Made by a program: the position numbers and the translations under genes. Shown one piece after another: positions 1-8,070 of a DNA stretch of 24,056 nt; position 1 is the first letter of the stretch, and each line of letters begins with the position of its first letter. The notes under the pieces are model-generated. The model had not been told where the DNA came from. It did not search any database and saw only the letters and a list, made by a program, of their open reading frames with translations. This DNA is from CAYLNM01 sp964385045 (GTDB taxonomy: Bacteria; Planctomycetota; Phycisphaerae; Phycisphaerales; SM1A02), in NCBI GenBank assembly GCA_964385045.1, contig CAYLNM010000058.1, positions 1-24,056 of the forward strand, in the 5' to 3' direction.

Positions 1-185
1 GCGGAGGCGGGGGCGGCGGCGGCTATCGCGGTGGCGGTGGTGGCTACCGCGGCGGCGGCGGTGGCAGCTCTCGTGGTGGCGGCGGCCGGCCGGGCGGCTC
101 GAAGGGCGGAGGACGTCCAGGGCCCCGCGGCGGCGGGGGCCGCGGGCGGGGACCCGGCCCAAACCCGGGGGGACGGCGCGGCTGA
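1..185 (+). CDS. C-terminal glycine/RGG-rich tail of a truncated gene
   Basis: An open frame enters from the left edge (first full codon at base 3) and ends at TGA 183-185, giving 60 residues. It is almost entirely Gly, Arg, Tyr, Ser and Pro, with repeated GGGGGYR blocks at the start and RPG/RGRG blocks near the end. Such RGG-type tails bind RNA at the C-terminus of bacterial RRM proteins and some DEAD-box helicases; both are common in planctomycetes. The catalytic or RNA-binding domain lies outside the window, so the family cannot be decided. Other frames here give only low-complexity Ala/Arg peptides with no tyrosine spacing, which supports this frame. Confidence 0.6.
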   Translation, partial: GGGGGGGYRGGGGGYRGGGGGSSRGGGGRPGGSKGGGRPGPRGGGGRGRGPGPNPGGRRG

Positions 186-270
186 CCGCCGAGGGCCGCG
201 ATCGCCCCCGCGTCCGCGGGCCGGATCTCGGCCGCTTGCACCCACGGCGAGGTTCGTGCACGCTGCCGCC

Positions 271-1053
271 ATGACGTCCCTGCCCTCCATCGTCGCCGTC
301 GGCGTTGCCGGACTGCTCGCGCTCGCGGCGCCGTCCCCGTGGCCCATGCACGCTCCGGACCGGCCGCTGCCGCCGCTCGTCGATCCCGGCCCGGCGGCGG
401 ACCGCCCCGCGCCGGCCCCCTCCGACGCGGTGGTCCTGCTCGGTCCGGGCATGGACGAGACCGCGTGGCGGGAGGCCTGGCGGAGCGGCGACGAGGAGCC
501 GCGGTGGACGTTCGTCCCGGACGGGGCGGGCGACGGCGTGCCGATCATGCGGATCGTCCCGGGCACCGGCACGCTGCGGACGGCGATGGAGCACGGGGAC
601 GTGCAGCTGCGAGTCGAGTGGCGATGCCCGCCCGACCAGGACCACCGCACCGGCCAGGATCGCGGCAACTCGGGCGTGTTCCTGATGTCCACCTACGAGC
701 TGCAGGTCCTGCAGTCCCGCGAGAACCGGACCTACGCCGACGGCATGGGCGGGGCGATCTACGGGCAGTTCCCGCCCGCGGCCAACCCGGCCCGGCCGAT
801 GGGCGAGTGGCAGGTCTACGACGTCGTCTTCCGGCGGCCGATCTTCGCCGAGGACGGACGCGTCGTCCGGCCGGCCCGGATGACCGTGCACTTCAACGGC
901 GTGCTCGTCCACGACGCGGTGGAGCTGGTCGGCCCGGCGTCGCACGGCACCCAGCGGCCGTACGCCCGGCACGCCGACGCCCTGCCGCTGTCGCTGCAGG
1001 ACCACGGCGAGCCGGTGGAGTTCCGGTCGGTCTGGCTGCGGCCGCTGGGGTGA
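271..1053 (+). CDS. Exported 3-keto-disaccharide hydrolase family protein (DUF1080)
   Basis: A 260-residue protein with a signal peptide (hydrophobic residues about 5-21) followed by a Pro/Ala linker and a concanavalin-like beta-sandwich. Family signatures are visible: GNSGVF at 132-137, YELQVLQS at 142-149, a GAIYGQFPP stretch at 161-169, GEWQVYDVVF at 178-187 and the closing LQDHGEPVEFRSVWL segment at 242-256. DUF1080 (PF06439) proteins are very abundant in planctomycetes and Bacteroidetes, and characterised members cleave 3-keto-glycosides or disaccharides in the periplasm. The ATG at 271 is chosen because it directly precedes the signal peptide; the longer frame upstream overlaps the preceding gene. 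No clear Shine-Dalgarno is seen. Substrate unknown. Confidence 0.85.
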   Translation: MTSLPSIVAVGVAGLLALAAPSPWPMHAPDRPLPPLVDPGPAADRPAPAPSDAVVLLGPGMDETAWREAWRSGDEEPRWTFVPDGAGDGVPIMRIVPGTGTLRTAMEHGDVQLRVEWRCPPDQDHRTGQDRGNSGVFLMSTYELQVLQSRENRTYADGMGGAIYGQFPPAANPARPMGEWQVYDVVFRRPIFAEDGRVVRPARMTVHFNGVLVHDAVELVGPASHGTQRPYARHADALPLSLQDHGEPVEFRSVWLRPLG

Positions 1054-1542
1054 AGGGGTCGGTCCGCAGGCCTCGGCGTCGGCCCCGCGGTGGCGGCGGC
1101 GGGCCGCCGGGCCCGTCCCCGACCCGCGTGCGACTCGAGGACGTCGCCGCCGGCCGGCCGCGGCGACCCGCCGAAGGCGGCTGCCGCGGTTCGCCGCCGG
1201 CCGAAGACGCGCGAGGCGCCTTCTCGGAAGCATCGGCGGGAGCGGCCGACTCGTCGCCGGAGGCTTCGCACGACCGCACGACCGCACGGCGGGGCGGCGG
1301 GGCGGCGGCGGGTGCCCCGGGCTGGGGCCGGACACGATCGCACGGGGGGCGGCTGCCGGTCCGGGCGCCGGGCCAAGGACCGGACCGCGACAGGCCGCGC
1401 GACGTGGCACGTGCCCGCGCCGAAGCCCCCCGCGAGGACGGGGCCGAAGCCCGCGCCCTCGCGGGAGGCTCACTCGCGCGCGATGCACGCGATCCGCGGC
1501 GGCCCCGGCCGCGGGCGCGGCCCGGCCGCCGTCAGCGCGCGA
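1054..1542. other. Intergenic spacer between convergent genes
   Basis: 489 bases with no convincing gene: all frames translate to Arg/Pro/Gly/Ala-rich peptides. It holds an inverted repeat at 1143-1167 (annotated separately) and short simple repeats: an 8-base unit cgcacgac in about 2.75 copies from 1267 to 1288, followed by gcggggcg-type repeats to about 1312. Confidence 0.6.
1143..1167 (+). terminator. GC-rich hairpin downstream of the DUF1080 gene
   Basis: A perfect 8-bp inverted repeat, GTCGCCGC at 1143-1150 and GCGGCGAC at 1160-1167, with a 9-base spacer, about 90 bases after the stop at 1053. There is no U tract. It may end transcription from either convergent gene or may simply be GC-rich background. 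Confidence 0.3.
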
Positions 1543-3444
1543 TCACGGGCATGGGCCCCACGCCGACAGCAGCGCGAGGATGTCGTCGAAGCCCGTCACG
1601 TCGTCGCCGGTGACGTCCGCGTCGCAGCCGAAGCAGTCCCCGAAGGAGCCGAGCACGATCAGCAGGTCGTCGAAGCCGATGTCGCCGCTGTCGTCCACGT
1701 CGGCGTCGGAGCAGCTCGCCCGGATGATGTCGGGACAGAGCACGTACCACCCGTCCGCCGATCCCGCGGGGAGTCCGTCCTGGCCACAGTCGCACTCGTT
1801 CAAGCCGGCGTGTCCGTTGTTCACGCCGTCCCACTCCACGAGCACGAGATCGCCCTCGCCGCCGGTGAAGAATCGTCCGCAGACGACCGTGCCGCCGGTG
1901 CCGACCGTGATCTGACCGTTGCCGAGAGGCGCATCGACCACCGCGACCACGCGGTCGCCCACGCGGAACTCCTCGGCGCACGTGCAGTCGGCGTCATCCT
2001 GGCGGGCGAGCTCGTCGCAGCCGACGTACCAGCCGGTCCCGGCCGGGGTCTCGGCGTCGGGCGGACACGCGGATGCCCCGAAGCCGTCGTGTCCGTTGTC
2101 GATGCCGTCCCACTCGACGAGGACGAACTCCTCCCCCGTCGGGAAGAGTCGCGCCCCCCGCACGACGCCGGTCGAGCCGGCGGCGATCTGCAGATTGCCG
2201 TCGGGCGCGTCGACGGTGGCCACCACGAGGTCGCCGGGGCGGTAGTCCTCGTCGCACGCGCAGTTCCCCGCGAGCGGGGCGACCTCGTCGCAGAAGACGT
2301 ACCAGCCCATGTCGCCGCCGGGGAGGCCGTCCTCGCCGCAGTCGCAGGCGCCGAAGCCGTCGTGCCCGGAGGTGACGTCGTCCCATGCCACCAGCAGCAC
2401 GTTGTCGTTGCCCTGCCCGCTGCCGAGGAATCGGCCGCAGATCACGGTGCCCGTCGTGCCGATCGTGATCTGTTCGTTGCCTTCGGGCGCGTCGACCAGC
2501 GACACCACCCGGTCGCCGGCCTGATAGTCGCCGCAGGTGCAGAGGTCCTGCGGCGTCTGCACGTAGGGCACGATCTCGCTGCAGAACACGTACCAGCCGG
2601 TGCCATCCGGCGTCGACCCGTCGGACGGACAGTCGCAGGCGCCGAACCCGTCGTGCCCGTTGTCGATGTTCCAGCGGACCAGCACGAGGTCCTCCGAACC
2701 GCCCCCGAAGAGACGGCCGCACTCGACCACCCCCACGGTGCCGGCCAGGATCTGGTCGTTGTCGCCGGGGAAGTCGACCGCCGCCTGGACGACGTCGCCG
2801 GGCTCGTAGCGCTCGATGCACACGCAGTCGGTCTGCGCCCGCTCGATCTGACTGCAGCTCACGTACCAGCCGGTGCCGTCCGGAGTCGACGCGCCCTCGG
2901 GGCAGTCGCACTCGCCGAGGCCGTCGTGTCCGGTGTCGATGTCCCATTGGACGAGCACGAGGTCGTCCTCGCCGCCTCCCCCGAAGAACCGTCCGCACAC
3001 CACGACGCCGATGGAGCCGACGGTGATGGCCGCGTTGCCGTCCGGAGCGTCCACGAGCGATCGAACGACGTCGCCCGGCTGGTAGAACTCCTCGCAGACG
3101 CAGAGGCCGTCGCCCTGCGGGATCGGATCGAACCACGCGGCCGGGTCGTTCGGGTCGAGGCCGCCCGCGGGCACGGTGGGGGCCGTCGAGGGCGGGGCGG
3201 GAGGCGCGGCCGCGGGCGATGCGACGGCGGCGGAGGGGTCGTTGACCGACCCCACGACGGGCCGCACGACGGGCCGCACGACGGGCCGCACGACGGGCCG
3301 CACGACGTCCGAGGCGGCCGCGGGCGGGGGGACGTCACGGTTCGGCGAGGGGGTGAGGGAGGCCGGCGGTCCGGCCGCGAGCGAGGCGGCGAGGATGCCG
3401 GTGAGTGCGATGGCCGTGCCGGCCCTGAGCGTCGTGTCGAGCAT
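1543..3444 (-). CDS. Secreted five-repeat cysteine-rich protein with GC-type dockerin tail
   Basis: 633 residues. A signal peptide (about 1-24) is followed by a Pro-rich linker with four VVRP units (about 47-62), then five tandem repeats of about 92 residues (114-198, 206-290, 301-387, 394-478, 486-572). Each repeat runs CxC, PGD.V, VDAP.GN.QI, GT.G.V.CGR, LV.WD, GHDGFG.CDC, GWYV.C, a pattern that looks like a disulphide-stabilised SH3-like barrel. Residues 577-633 are two calcium-binding dockerin-type loops (DVDDSGDIGFDDLL and DVTGDDVTGFDDIL) ending in GPCP, the GC-type dockerin of planctomycetes that is thought to anchor proteins at the cell surface. The ATG at 3444 is chosen for the signal peptide and a GAAAGG about 9 bases upstream; the frame stays open further upstream only by chance. 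Ligand unknown. Confidence 0.88.
   Translation of the reverse strand: MLDTTLRAGTAIALTGILAASLAAGPPASLTPSPNRDVPPPAAASDVVRPVVRPVVRPVVRPVVGSVNDPSAAVASPAAAPPAPPSTAPTVPAGGLDPNDPAAWFDPIPQGDGLCVCEEFYQPGDVVRSLVDAPDGNAAITVGSIGVVVCGRFFGGGGEDDLVLVQWDIDTGHDGLGECDCPEGASTPDGTGWYVSCSQIERAQTDCVCIERYEPGDVVQAAVDFPGDNDQILAGTVGVVECGRLFGGGSEDLVLVRWNIDNGHDGFGACDCPSDGSTPDGTGWYVFCSEIVPYVQTPQDLCTCGDYQAGDRVVSLVDAPEGNEQITIGTTGTVICGRFLGSGQGNDNVLLVAWDDVTSGHDGFGACDCGEDGLPGGDMGWYVFCDEVAPLAGNCACDEDYRPGDLVVATVDAPDGNLQIAAGSTGVVRGARLFPTGEEFVLVEWDGIDNGHDGFGASACPPDAETPAGTGWYVGCDELARQDDADCTCAEEFRVGDRVVAVVDAPLGNGQITVGTGGTVVCGRFFTGGEGDLVLVEWDGVNNGHAGLNECDCGQDGLPAGSADGWYVLCPDIIRASCSDADVDDSGDIGFDDLLIVLGSFGDCFGCDADVTGDDVTGFDDILALLSAWGPCP
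3254..3301. repeat. 12-bp perfect tandem repeat, four copies
   Basis: The unit acgacgggccgc is repeated four times without mismatch (3254-3265, 3266-3277, 3278-3289, 3290-3301), with a partial copy to 3307. It lies in frame inside the dockerin protein gene and encodes the repeated VVRP of its Pro-rich linker. Being a multiple of 3, copy-number change would alter linker length without a frameshift. Confidence 0.95.
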
Positions 3445-3919
3445 CGTGAGGGACCTTTCGTGGGCGGAGGGCCTCCGGCCCGCCCCGGCCCGGCGATCCG
3501 GCCGCCGCGGCCCGGGCGGTTCTCCCGTCCCCGGACTGGAACGCGAACCGAGCGAGCCGGGCGCAGCCGGATCCGGCATTTCCTCGCGGCCCCGGGGCCC
3601 GGGGCCCGGGCCATCCCGGCGCGCGATCGACGGCCCCGCCCGCGGTCGAGGATCCGTCGACGGCTCCGTGCGGCCGGGGGGGTCGCCGGGCTTCACCGGT
3701 CCCCCCGGGGTCCGGCCACCCGGCGCGGTCGGCGGCGAGGACGCGGAGCCTCCGGCTCGACCCGTCGCCGGTGATCGCGACGGCGGTCGGGGGCTCGGCC
3801 ACGATACCGAGCCCGACCGGGCGCTCCGACGCCCGTCCCATCGACCGCGGCGGGGCGCGCCGCGAGCTCCCGGCGCCCGCACCGCCGAGTCCGTGCACGA
3901 CCCGTCCGACCCTGCGAGC
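3445..3919. other. Divergent intergenic region
   Basis: 475 bases between the minus-strand dockerin gene and the plus-strand oxidoreductase. It should carry both promoters, but no clear -35/-10 pair is seen in this GC-rich DNA. It contains a GC palindromic cluster at about 3588-3612 made of overlapping ggggccc/cccgggg units. No protein-like frame is evident. Confidence 0.5.
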
Positions 3920-5023
3920 ATGGCTCCGATGAGCAGCCCCCTCCTCGAGCCGATGACGTTCCGCAACGGCCGCACCGCGCCGAACCGCGTGTGGGTCGCC
4001 CCGATGACCAACAAGGCGAGCCACCCGGACGGCACGCTGTCCGACGACGAGCTCGGCTTCCTCGTCGCCCGGGCCGCGGGCGGCTTCGGCGTGGTCGAGT
4101 CGTGCGCCTCCCACGTGACCGAGGACGGGCAGGCGTGGCCGGGCGAGCTGGCGATGTTCGACGATCGCCACGCCCCGGGCTGGCGGCGGCTGGCGGAGGC
4201 GATCGCCCCGCACGGGGCGCTGCTGCTGGGCCAGGCGTTCCACGGCGGCATGCGCACGCTCCGGGAGGAGGGGCGGCCGCAGCCGTGGTCGTGCAGCGCC
4301 TCGCCCGAGGGGACGCCGGCCGAGGAGGCCGTCCGCGAGGGGACGCCGGAGGACTTCGAGCGGGTGATCGCCGGATTCGCCGCCGCGGCCCGCCGGCTCG
4401 AGGCGGCGGGGGTGGACGGCGTCGAGCTGCACGGCGCGCACGGGTACCTGCTCTGCCAGTTCCTCAGCACCGCGCTCAACCGCCGCACCGACGCGTGGGG
4501 CGGCCCGCTCGAGCACCGCGCCCGCATGATCCGCCGGACGATGCAGGCCACGCGGGCCGCGGTGCGGGACGCCTTCATCGTCGGCGTGCGGCTCTCGCCC
4601 GAGTCCTCGCCGAGCCTGCCCGGCATCGACCTCGACGAGATGGTGCAGGTCGCCCGGTGGCTCTGCGAGGATGGGGCGGACTTCGTCCACGTCTCGCTCT
4701 GGAACGCCGAGCGGATGACGGCCAAGCGGCCCCGCGAGCATGCGGCACGCATCTTCCGCGACGCGCTGCCGGACGAGGTGCCCATCGTCACCGCGGGCAA
4801 CGTCTGGACCGAGGCCGAGGCCCTCGCGCAGCTGGACCACGGGGCCGATGCGGTCGCCCTCGGGCGGGCCGCGATCGCCAACCCCGACTGGCCGCGGCGG
4901 GTGCTCGACTCGGGGGGACCGCCCGCGCGGCCGCCCCTCACCGTGGACGAGCTGCGGGAGCGGGCACTGGGGCCGGCGTTCGTCGACTACATGCGCAGGT
5001 GGAAGGGGTTCGTGGCCGACTGA
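3920..5023 (+). CDS. NADH:flavin oxidoreductase, old yellow enzyme family
   Basis: 367 residues forming a single FMN-binding TIM barrel. Family landmarks are APMT at 27-30 (Thr at the site that tunes the flavin, as in classical OYEs rather than Cys as in YqjM-type), QAFHGG at 105-110, the substrate-binding HGAH at 171-174 followed by GYLLCQFLS and NRRTDAWGG, GVRLSPES at 222-229, and the phosphate-binding region TAGN 291-294 with ALGRAAIANPDWP at 313-325. Members reduce activated C=C bonds of enones using NAD(P)H. The length matches single-domain OYEs; the extra FeS and FAD domains of dienoyl-CoA reductase types are absent. The start could be 3920 or 3929 (three codons later); no strong ribosome site distinguishes them. 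It is a stand-alone gene. Confidence 0.9.
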   Translation: MAPMSSPLLEPMTFRNGRTAPNRVWVAPMTNKASHPDGTLSDDELGFLVARAAGGFGVVESCASHVTEDGQAWPGELAMFDDRHAPGWRRLAEAIAPHGALLLGQAFHGGMRTLREEGRPQPWSCSASPEGTPAEEAVREGTPEDFERVIAGFAAAARRLEAAGVDGVELHGAHGYLLCQFLSTALNRRTDAWGGPLEHRARMIRRTMQATRAAVRDAFIVGVRLSPESSPSLPGIDLDEMVQVARWLCEDGADFVHVSLWNAERMTAKRPREHAARIFRDALPDEVPIVTAGNVWTEAEALAQLDHGADAVALGRAAIANPDWPRRVLDSGGPPARPPLTVDELRERALGPAFVDYMRRWKGFVAD

Positions 5024-5525
5024 CGTCCCCGGGGGAGGCACGCCGGCGCCCCCGGCCGATCACCCGCATGTCCTCGAGCCCGGCGGTGACGACCCCGCCG
5101 CCGTCGGCCGTCCCCGCGAGGCCGAGAATCGGCTCGTCGGCCCGGAAGCCGATGCACGCCGGGGCGGCTCGGCGGCGGGGCGACTTCGATCGCCGTGGTG
5201 CCCGGCCGGGACGTCGCCGGGCGTCGCGGACCGGGCCCGGCGTGATTCGGCGGCCGCGCGACCCTCCCTCTCCGGGACCGCGATCGGTCGCCGCCGGTGG
5301 GCCGCCGGTGGGCGGCGCGTCGGCGCGGAGCCCGAAGGGATCGCGGACGGGATCACGGACGCCCGGTCGAATGGATGAGGGATCGAATCGGTGGTAGCGT
5401 CCGCGGGAGGTCCGCGACCGTGTGCCGGCGTGTGCGGGGAGGCCGTCCCCGGGCGCACCACGCGGCCGTCGACCCGGATCGGGCCCGGCTCGCGCCGTGC
5501 TTCGGACGACGATCCTGGATGCACG
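5024..5525. other. Intergenic region upstream of the acyltransferase operon
   Basis: 502 bases without an accepted gene. On the minus strand about 5060-5165 contains one protein-like frame of some 35 codons (see findings), but it lacks a start and a stop of its own. The right part should hold the promoter of the downstream operon; none could be identified. Confidence 0.4.
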
Positions 5526-6794
5526 ATGGGGAAGGCCTGGTATCGACTCGACAATGCGGCCCGCGTCTTCGCGGCGCTGGCGTCGCGCCGCACCACGACC
5601 GTCTTCCGGGTGGCCGCGACGCTCCGGGAGCCGGTGGATCGTGCGCGACTCGAGGCGGCCCTCGCCGCGATCATGCCGAGGTTTCCCACCTTCCGCGTGC
5701 GCCTGCGAACCGGCCTCTTCTGGCACTGGCTCGAGGAGCTCGACGGTGCCCCGATCGTCCGCGAGGAGCGCCGGCCGCCGTGCCGGCCGATGACGCGGGC
5801 GGCCGACGGACCGTGGCAGCTCCGCGTCCTCGTCCGCGACCGCCGAATCGCCCTCGAGTGCTCGCACGTCCTGACGGACGGGTCCGGCGCGCTGCGGTTC
5901 CTGGTGGCGCTGCTCGCCGAGTACCTGTCCGGCGGGGGCGTGCGAGTCCCCGCCGATCCCCGGATCCCCCGCGCGGACGACGAGCCGCATCCCGAGGAGA
6001 CGGAGGACGCCTACCGGCGGTTCTACGATCCCGACCTCCCGCGGCCACCGGCGTCGGAGCGGGCCTTCCGGCTGGGCGGCACCCGCCTCGCCGGGGACGA
6101 CTGCCGGGTGGTGGTCGGGATCGTGCCCCACGCGCCGCTGCGCGAGACGAGCCGCCGGCACGGCGTCACGTACACCGAGCTGCTCGTCGCCATCCTCCTC
6201 GCGTCCCTCCTCGACGTGGCCGCGGACGCCCGGATGCGGCTGGCGGTGATGACGCCGGTCGACCTGCGCCGCCTGTTCCCCTCGCGGACGATGCGCAACT
6301 TCTTCCTCTCGGTGACGGCTGCCGTCGATCCCCGTCTCGGAGCGTACACCTTCGAGGAGATCCTCCACGTGGTCCACCACTCGGTGCAGGGACAGACGAC
6401 GGCGAAGAACGTCGCCCGGCAGATCCGCCGACACGTCGGGGCCGAGCGCAATCCCTTCATCCGGCACGTGCCGCTGCTGCTCAAGATCCCGGCCAAGCGC
6501 TGGCTGTACGCGCACCGGTGGGGCCGGCGCTACACGACCGCACTCTCGAACGTCGGCCGCGTCGAGCTGCCGAACGCGATGCGCGAGCACGTCGAGCGGT
6601 TCGACGTGATCCCGAACCCCAGCGTCGCGCACCGCGTGGGCTGCGCGGTCGTCGGGTACGGCGACCACGTGTCCATCGCGTTCTCCAGCATCCTGGCCGA
6701 CCCGGTCCTCGAGCGTGCGGTCTTCCGGCGGCTGCGCCGAATGGGCATCACGGCCCGCGTCGAGTCCAATCGGTGCGGCTCGTTCGAGGACTGA
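5526..6794 (+). CDS. Condensation-fold acyltransferase, alcohol acetyltransferase-like
   Basis: 422 residues resembling the chloramphenicol-acetyltransferase/condensation superfamily (alcohol acetyltransferase type, PF07247-like). The N-terminus has the typical opening LEAALAAIMPRFPTFRVRL (about 43-60), and the catalytic HxxxDG motif is H114-VLT-D118-G119 inside ECSHVLTDGSGALRF. A second-half segment around RMRLAVMTPVDLRRLFPS matches the domain that closes the active-site tunnel. Such enzymes move an acyl group from CoA or a carrier to an alcohol or amine; the substrate is unknown. The first His of the canonical HHxxxDG is Ser here, which is common in divergent members. The stop is followed after three bases by the next ATG, so the two genes are an operon. 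ATG 5526 starts the conserved region. Confidence 0.75.
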   Translation: MGKAWYRLDNAARVFAALASRRTTTVFRVAATLREPVDRARLEAALAAIMPRFPTFRVRLRTGLFWHWLEELDGAPIVREERRPPCRPMTRAADGPWQLRVLVRDRRIALECSHVLTDGSGALRFLVALLAEYLSGGGVRVPADPRIPRADDEPHPEETEDAYRRFYDPDLPRPPASERAFRLGGTRLAGDDCRVVVGIVPHAPLRETSRRHGVTYTELLVAILLASLLDVAADARMRLAVMTPVDLRRLFPSRTMRNFFLSVTAAVDPRLGAYTFEEILHVVHHSVQGQTTAKNVARQIRRHVGAERNPFIRHVPLLLKIPAKRWLYAHRWGRRYTTALSNVGRVELPNAMREHVERFDVIPNPSVAHRVGCAVVGYGDHVSIAFSSILADPVLERAVFRRLRRMGITARVESNRCGSFED

Positions 6795-6797
6795 TCG

Positions 6798-7487
6798 ATG
6801 GCGTACTGCCCGGAATGCGGGGTCGAGGTCGAGGACGCGGCCCGCCGCTGCCCCCTGTGCGATGCACCGATCCCGCGGCGGGGCGAGACCGAGGGCGCAC
6901 CCGGCTATCCCGCTCGGCCGAGCCTCTCCCCGCGGCAGGGCCGCCAGCTCGCGTGGCTGGCCACGAGCGCCCTGCTGCTGTCGGCCGCGCTCGCATGCGT
7001 CGTGGTCAACGTCCTGGGCGACGGGGCGATCTCGTGGGCGCTGTATCCGGTGACGGGGCTGGCCGTGGCGTGGCTCTACCTGACGCTGGTACTCGCGTTC
7101 ATCCGCCGCCCCGTCGCGGTGATCGCCGGGCAGGCGGTGGCGACCGGGGGGTTCCTCGCCCTCGTCGACCTGTTCGACGGCACCCTCGACTGGTTCGTGC
7201 CTCTGGCCCTCCCGATCGTCGTCGTGGTCTCGGCCGTCACGACGGCGATCCTCCTCGTCGCCCGCCGATCGCGCGGAGCCCCCGCACTCGTCGCGATCGC
7301 CGTCCTCGGCGGCGGAGCCGCGACGTCGGTCGCGGTCGATCTCCTGGTCGCCCGGCACCTCGGGGCGACGGGTCCGACCTGGTCGCTGATCGTGCTCGCC
7401 GGCCTCGCGCCGATCCTCCTGCTGCTGGTGCACCTCCACCGGCGCCTCGGTGGCGGCCTCCGCCTCGAGCGATTCCTGCACCGATGA
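6798..7487 (+). CDS. Zinc-ribbon integral membrane protein (DUF6320 family)
   Basis: 229 residues. The N-terminus is a short zinc ribbon with C4-x2-C7 and C18-x2-C21, followed by a charged linker and about six transmembrane helices (roughly 51-72, 77-101, 105-124, 131-155, 160-183, 193-214). From memory, this arrangement, found directly after an alcohol-acetyltransferase-like gene, matches DUF6320 proteins, a family without known function. The start lies three bases after the stop of the acyltransferase, implying translational coupling. It may be a membrane partner that anchors the enzyme or handles its acylated product; that role is inference. No catalytic motif is visible in the membrane part. 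Confidence 0.75.
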   Translation: MAYCPECGVEVEDAARRCPLCDAPIPRRGETEGAPGYPARPSLSPRQGRQLAWLATSALLLSAALACVVVNVLGDGAISWALYPVTGLAVAWLYLTLVLAFIRRPVAVIAGQAVATGGFLALVDLFDGTLDWFVPLALPIVVVVSAVTTAILLVARRSRGAPALVAIAVLGGGAATSVAVDLLVARHLGATGPTWSLIVLAGLAPILLLLVHLHRRLGGGLRLERFLHR

Positions 7488-7495
7488 CCCGCCGG

Positions 7496-7514
7496 GGCGG
7501 GCGCACCGCCCGCC
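7496..7514. terminator. Hairpin between convergent genes
   Basis: Perfect 7-bp stem GGCGGGC (7496-7502) and GCCCGCC (7508-7514) with a 5-base loop. It is 8 bases after the stop of the DUF6320 gene and 33 bases from the stop of the minus-strand YkgJ gene, so it may serve both. No U tract. Confidence 0.4.
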
Positions 7515-7547
7515 GCGGCGGCGGACGTCGCGCCGTCAGCCGCGTCG

Positions 7548-7823
7548 TTACGGGGGCGGGGGGCCGTGCCCGGCGACCGGGATCCCGTGCACGGAGAGCA
7601 GGGTCGCGATCCGCGGATTCACGCGCAGGTACCCCGGCTCCCGCGAGCAGTCGAACGCCCGGCAGCCCTTCGGCCGGGTGGCGTAGATGCGGCAGCGGTG
7701 ATCGTCGCCGAGATGCGGGCACCGTCCGTTCACGAAGGGCAGCACGGTGCCGTCGTCGAGGAGGACGCCTCGGTGCCCGGTGCAGCAGGTCGCTCGGCAC
7801 GCGAGGCAGGGGAGGGCGGTCAT
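7548..7823 (-). CDS. YkgJ-family cysteine cluster protein
   Basis: 91 residues with the metal-binding cysteine pattern of the YkgJ/CxxCxxCC family (PF03692): C6-x2-C9-x3-C13-C14, then C35, C44, C54 and C59 in the typical order, with CPHL and the RIYATRPKGCRAFDC segment (45-59) that is highly characteristic. The cysteines likely bind zinc or an iron-sulphur cluster; the biological role is not established. Small stand-alone versions of about 90-120 residues are usual. The start at 7823 forms an ATGA overlap with the stop of a possible tiny upstream frame. Nothing else suggests an operon. Confidence 0.8.
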   Translation of the reverse strand: MTALPCLACRATCCTGHRGVLLDDGTVLPFVNGRCPHLGDDHRCRIYATRPKGCRAFDCSREPGYLRVNPRIATLLSVHGIPVAGHGPPPP

Positions 7824-7933
7824 GGCCGCCGCTCGGGCCCGCGCCACCGCCGGAACGGGAGCACCGGCGTGACGGGGATCGCGGACGTCCGATGCTCGGC
7901 GAGGGTGATCGGGCGAGTGTACCGGGTGGCCAT
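7820..7933 (-). CDS. Possible 37-residue small protein coupled to the YkgJ gene
   Basis: An ATG at 7933 opens a 37-residue frame whose TGA overlaps the ATG of the YkgJ-type gene by the ATGA arrangement typical of translational coupling. The peptide starts MATRYTRPITLAEHRTSAIP and ends in an Arg/Pro-rich tail. The upstream ribosome site is weak (GGGCGAC). It has no recognisable family. It may be a true leader or small protein, or chance. Confidence 0.25.
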   Translation of the reverse strand: MATRYTRPITLAEHRTSAIPVTPVLPFRRWRGPERRP

Positions 7934-8070
7934 GTCGCCCGTCGGCCGCTCCCGAGGCGGCGGTCGCCGTGCGGCAGCGGCCCGGTCGCCCGGTGGCTCG
8001 TGCCGCCGGGGTCCAGGACGCGCGGCCCTCGCATGGTCGCCGTCGACCGCGCCGGCCGCGGCCCGAACGA

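Noticed and set aside
3254..3307. CRISPR-like repeat
   Set aside because: The 12-bp units are contiguous without spacers and are in-frame coding sequence.
1543..4941. A single 1132-residue minus-strand protein
   Set aside because: Only the part from 3444 has a signal peptide, ribosome site and ordered repeats. The rest is antisense to the old yellow enzyme gene and Ser/Arg/Pro-rich.
4938..7481. 847-residue minus-strand open frame
   Set aside because: Antisense to the acyltransferase and DUF6320 genes; composition dominated by Arg, Asp, His, Gln and Glu is a shadow of GC-rich codons.
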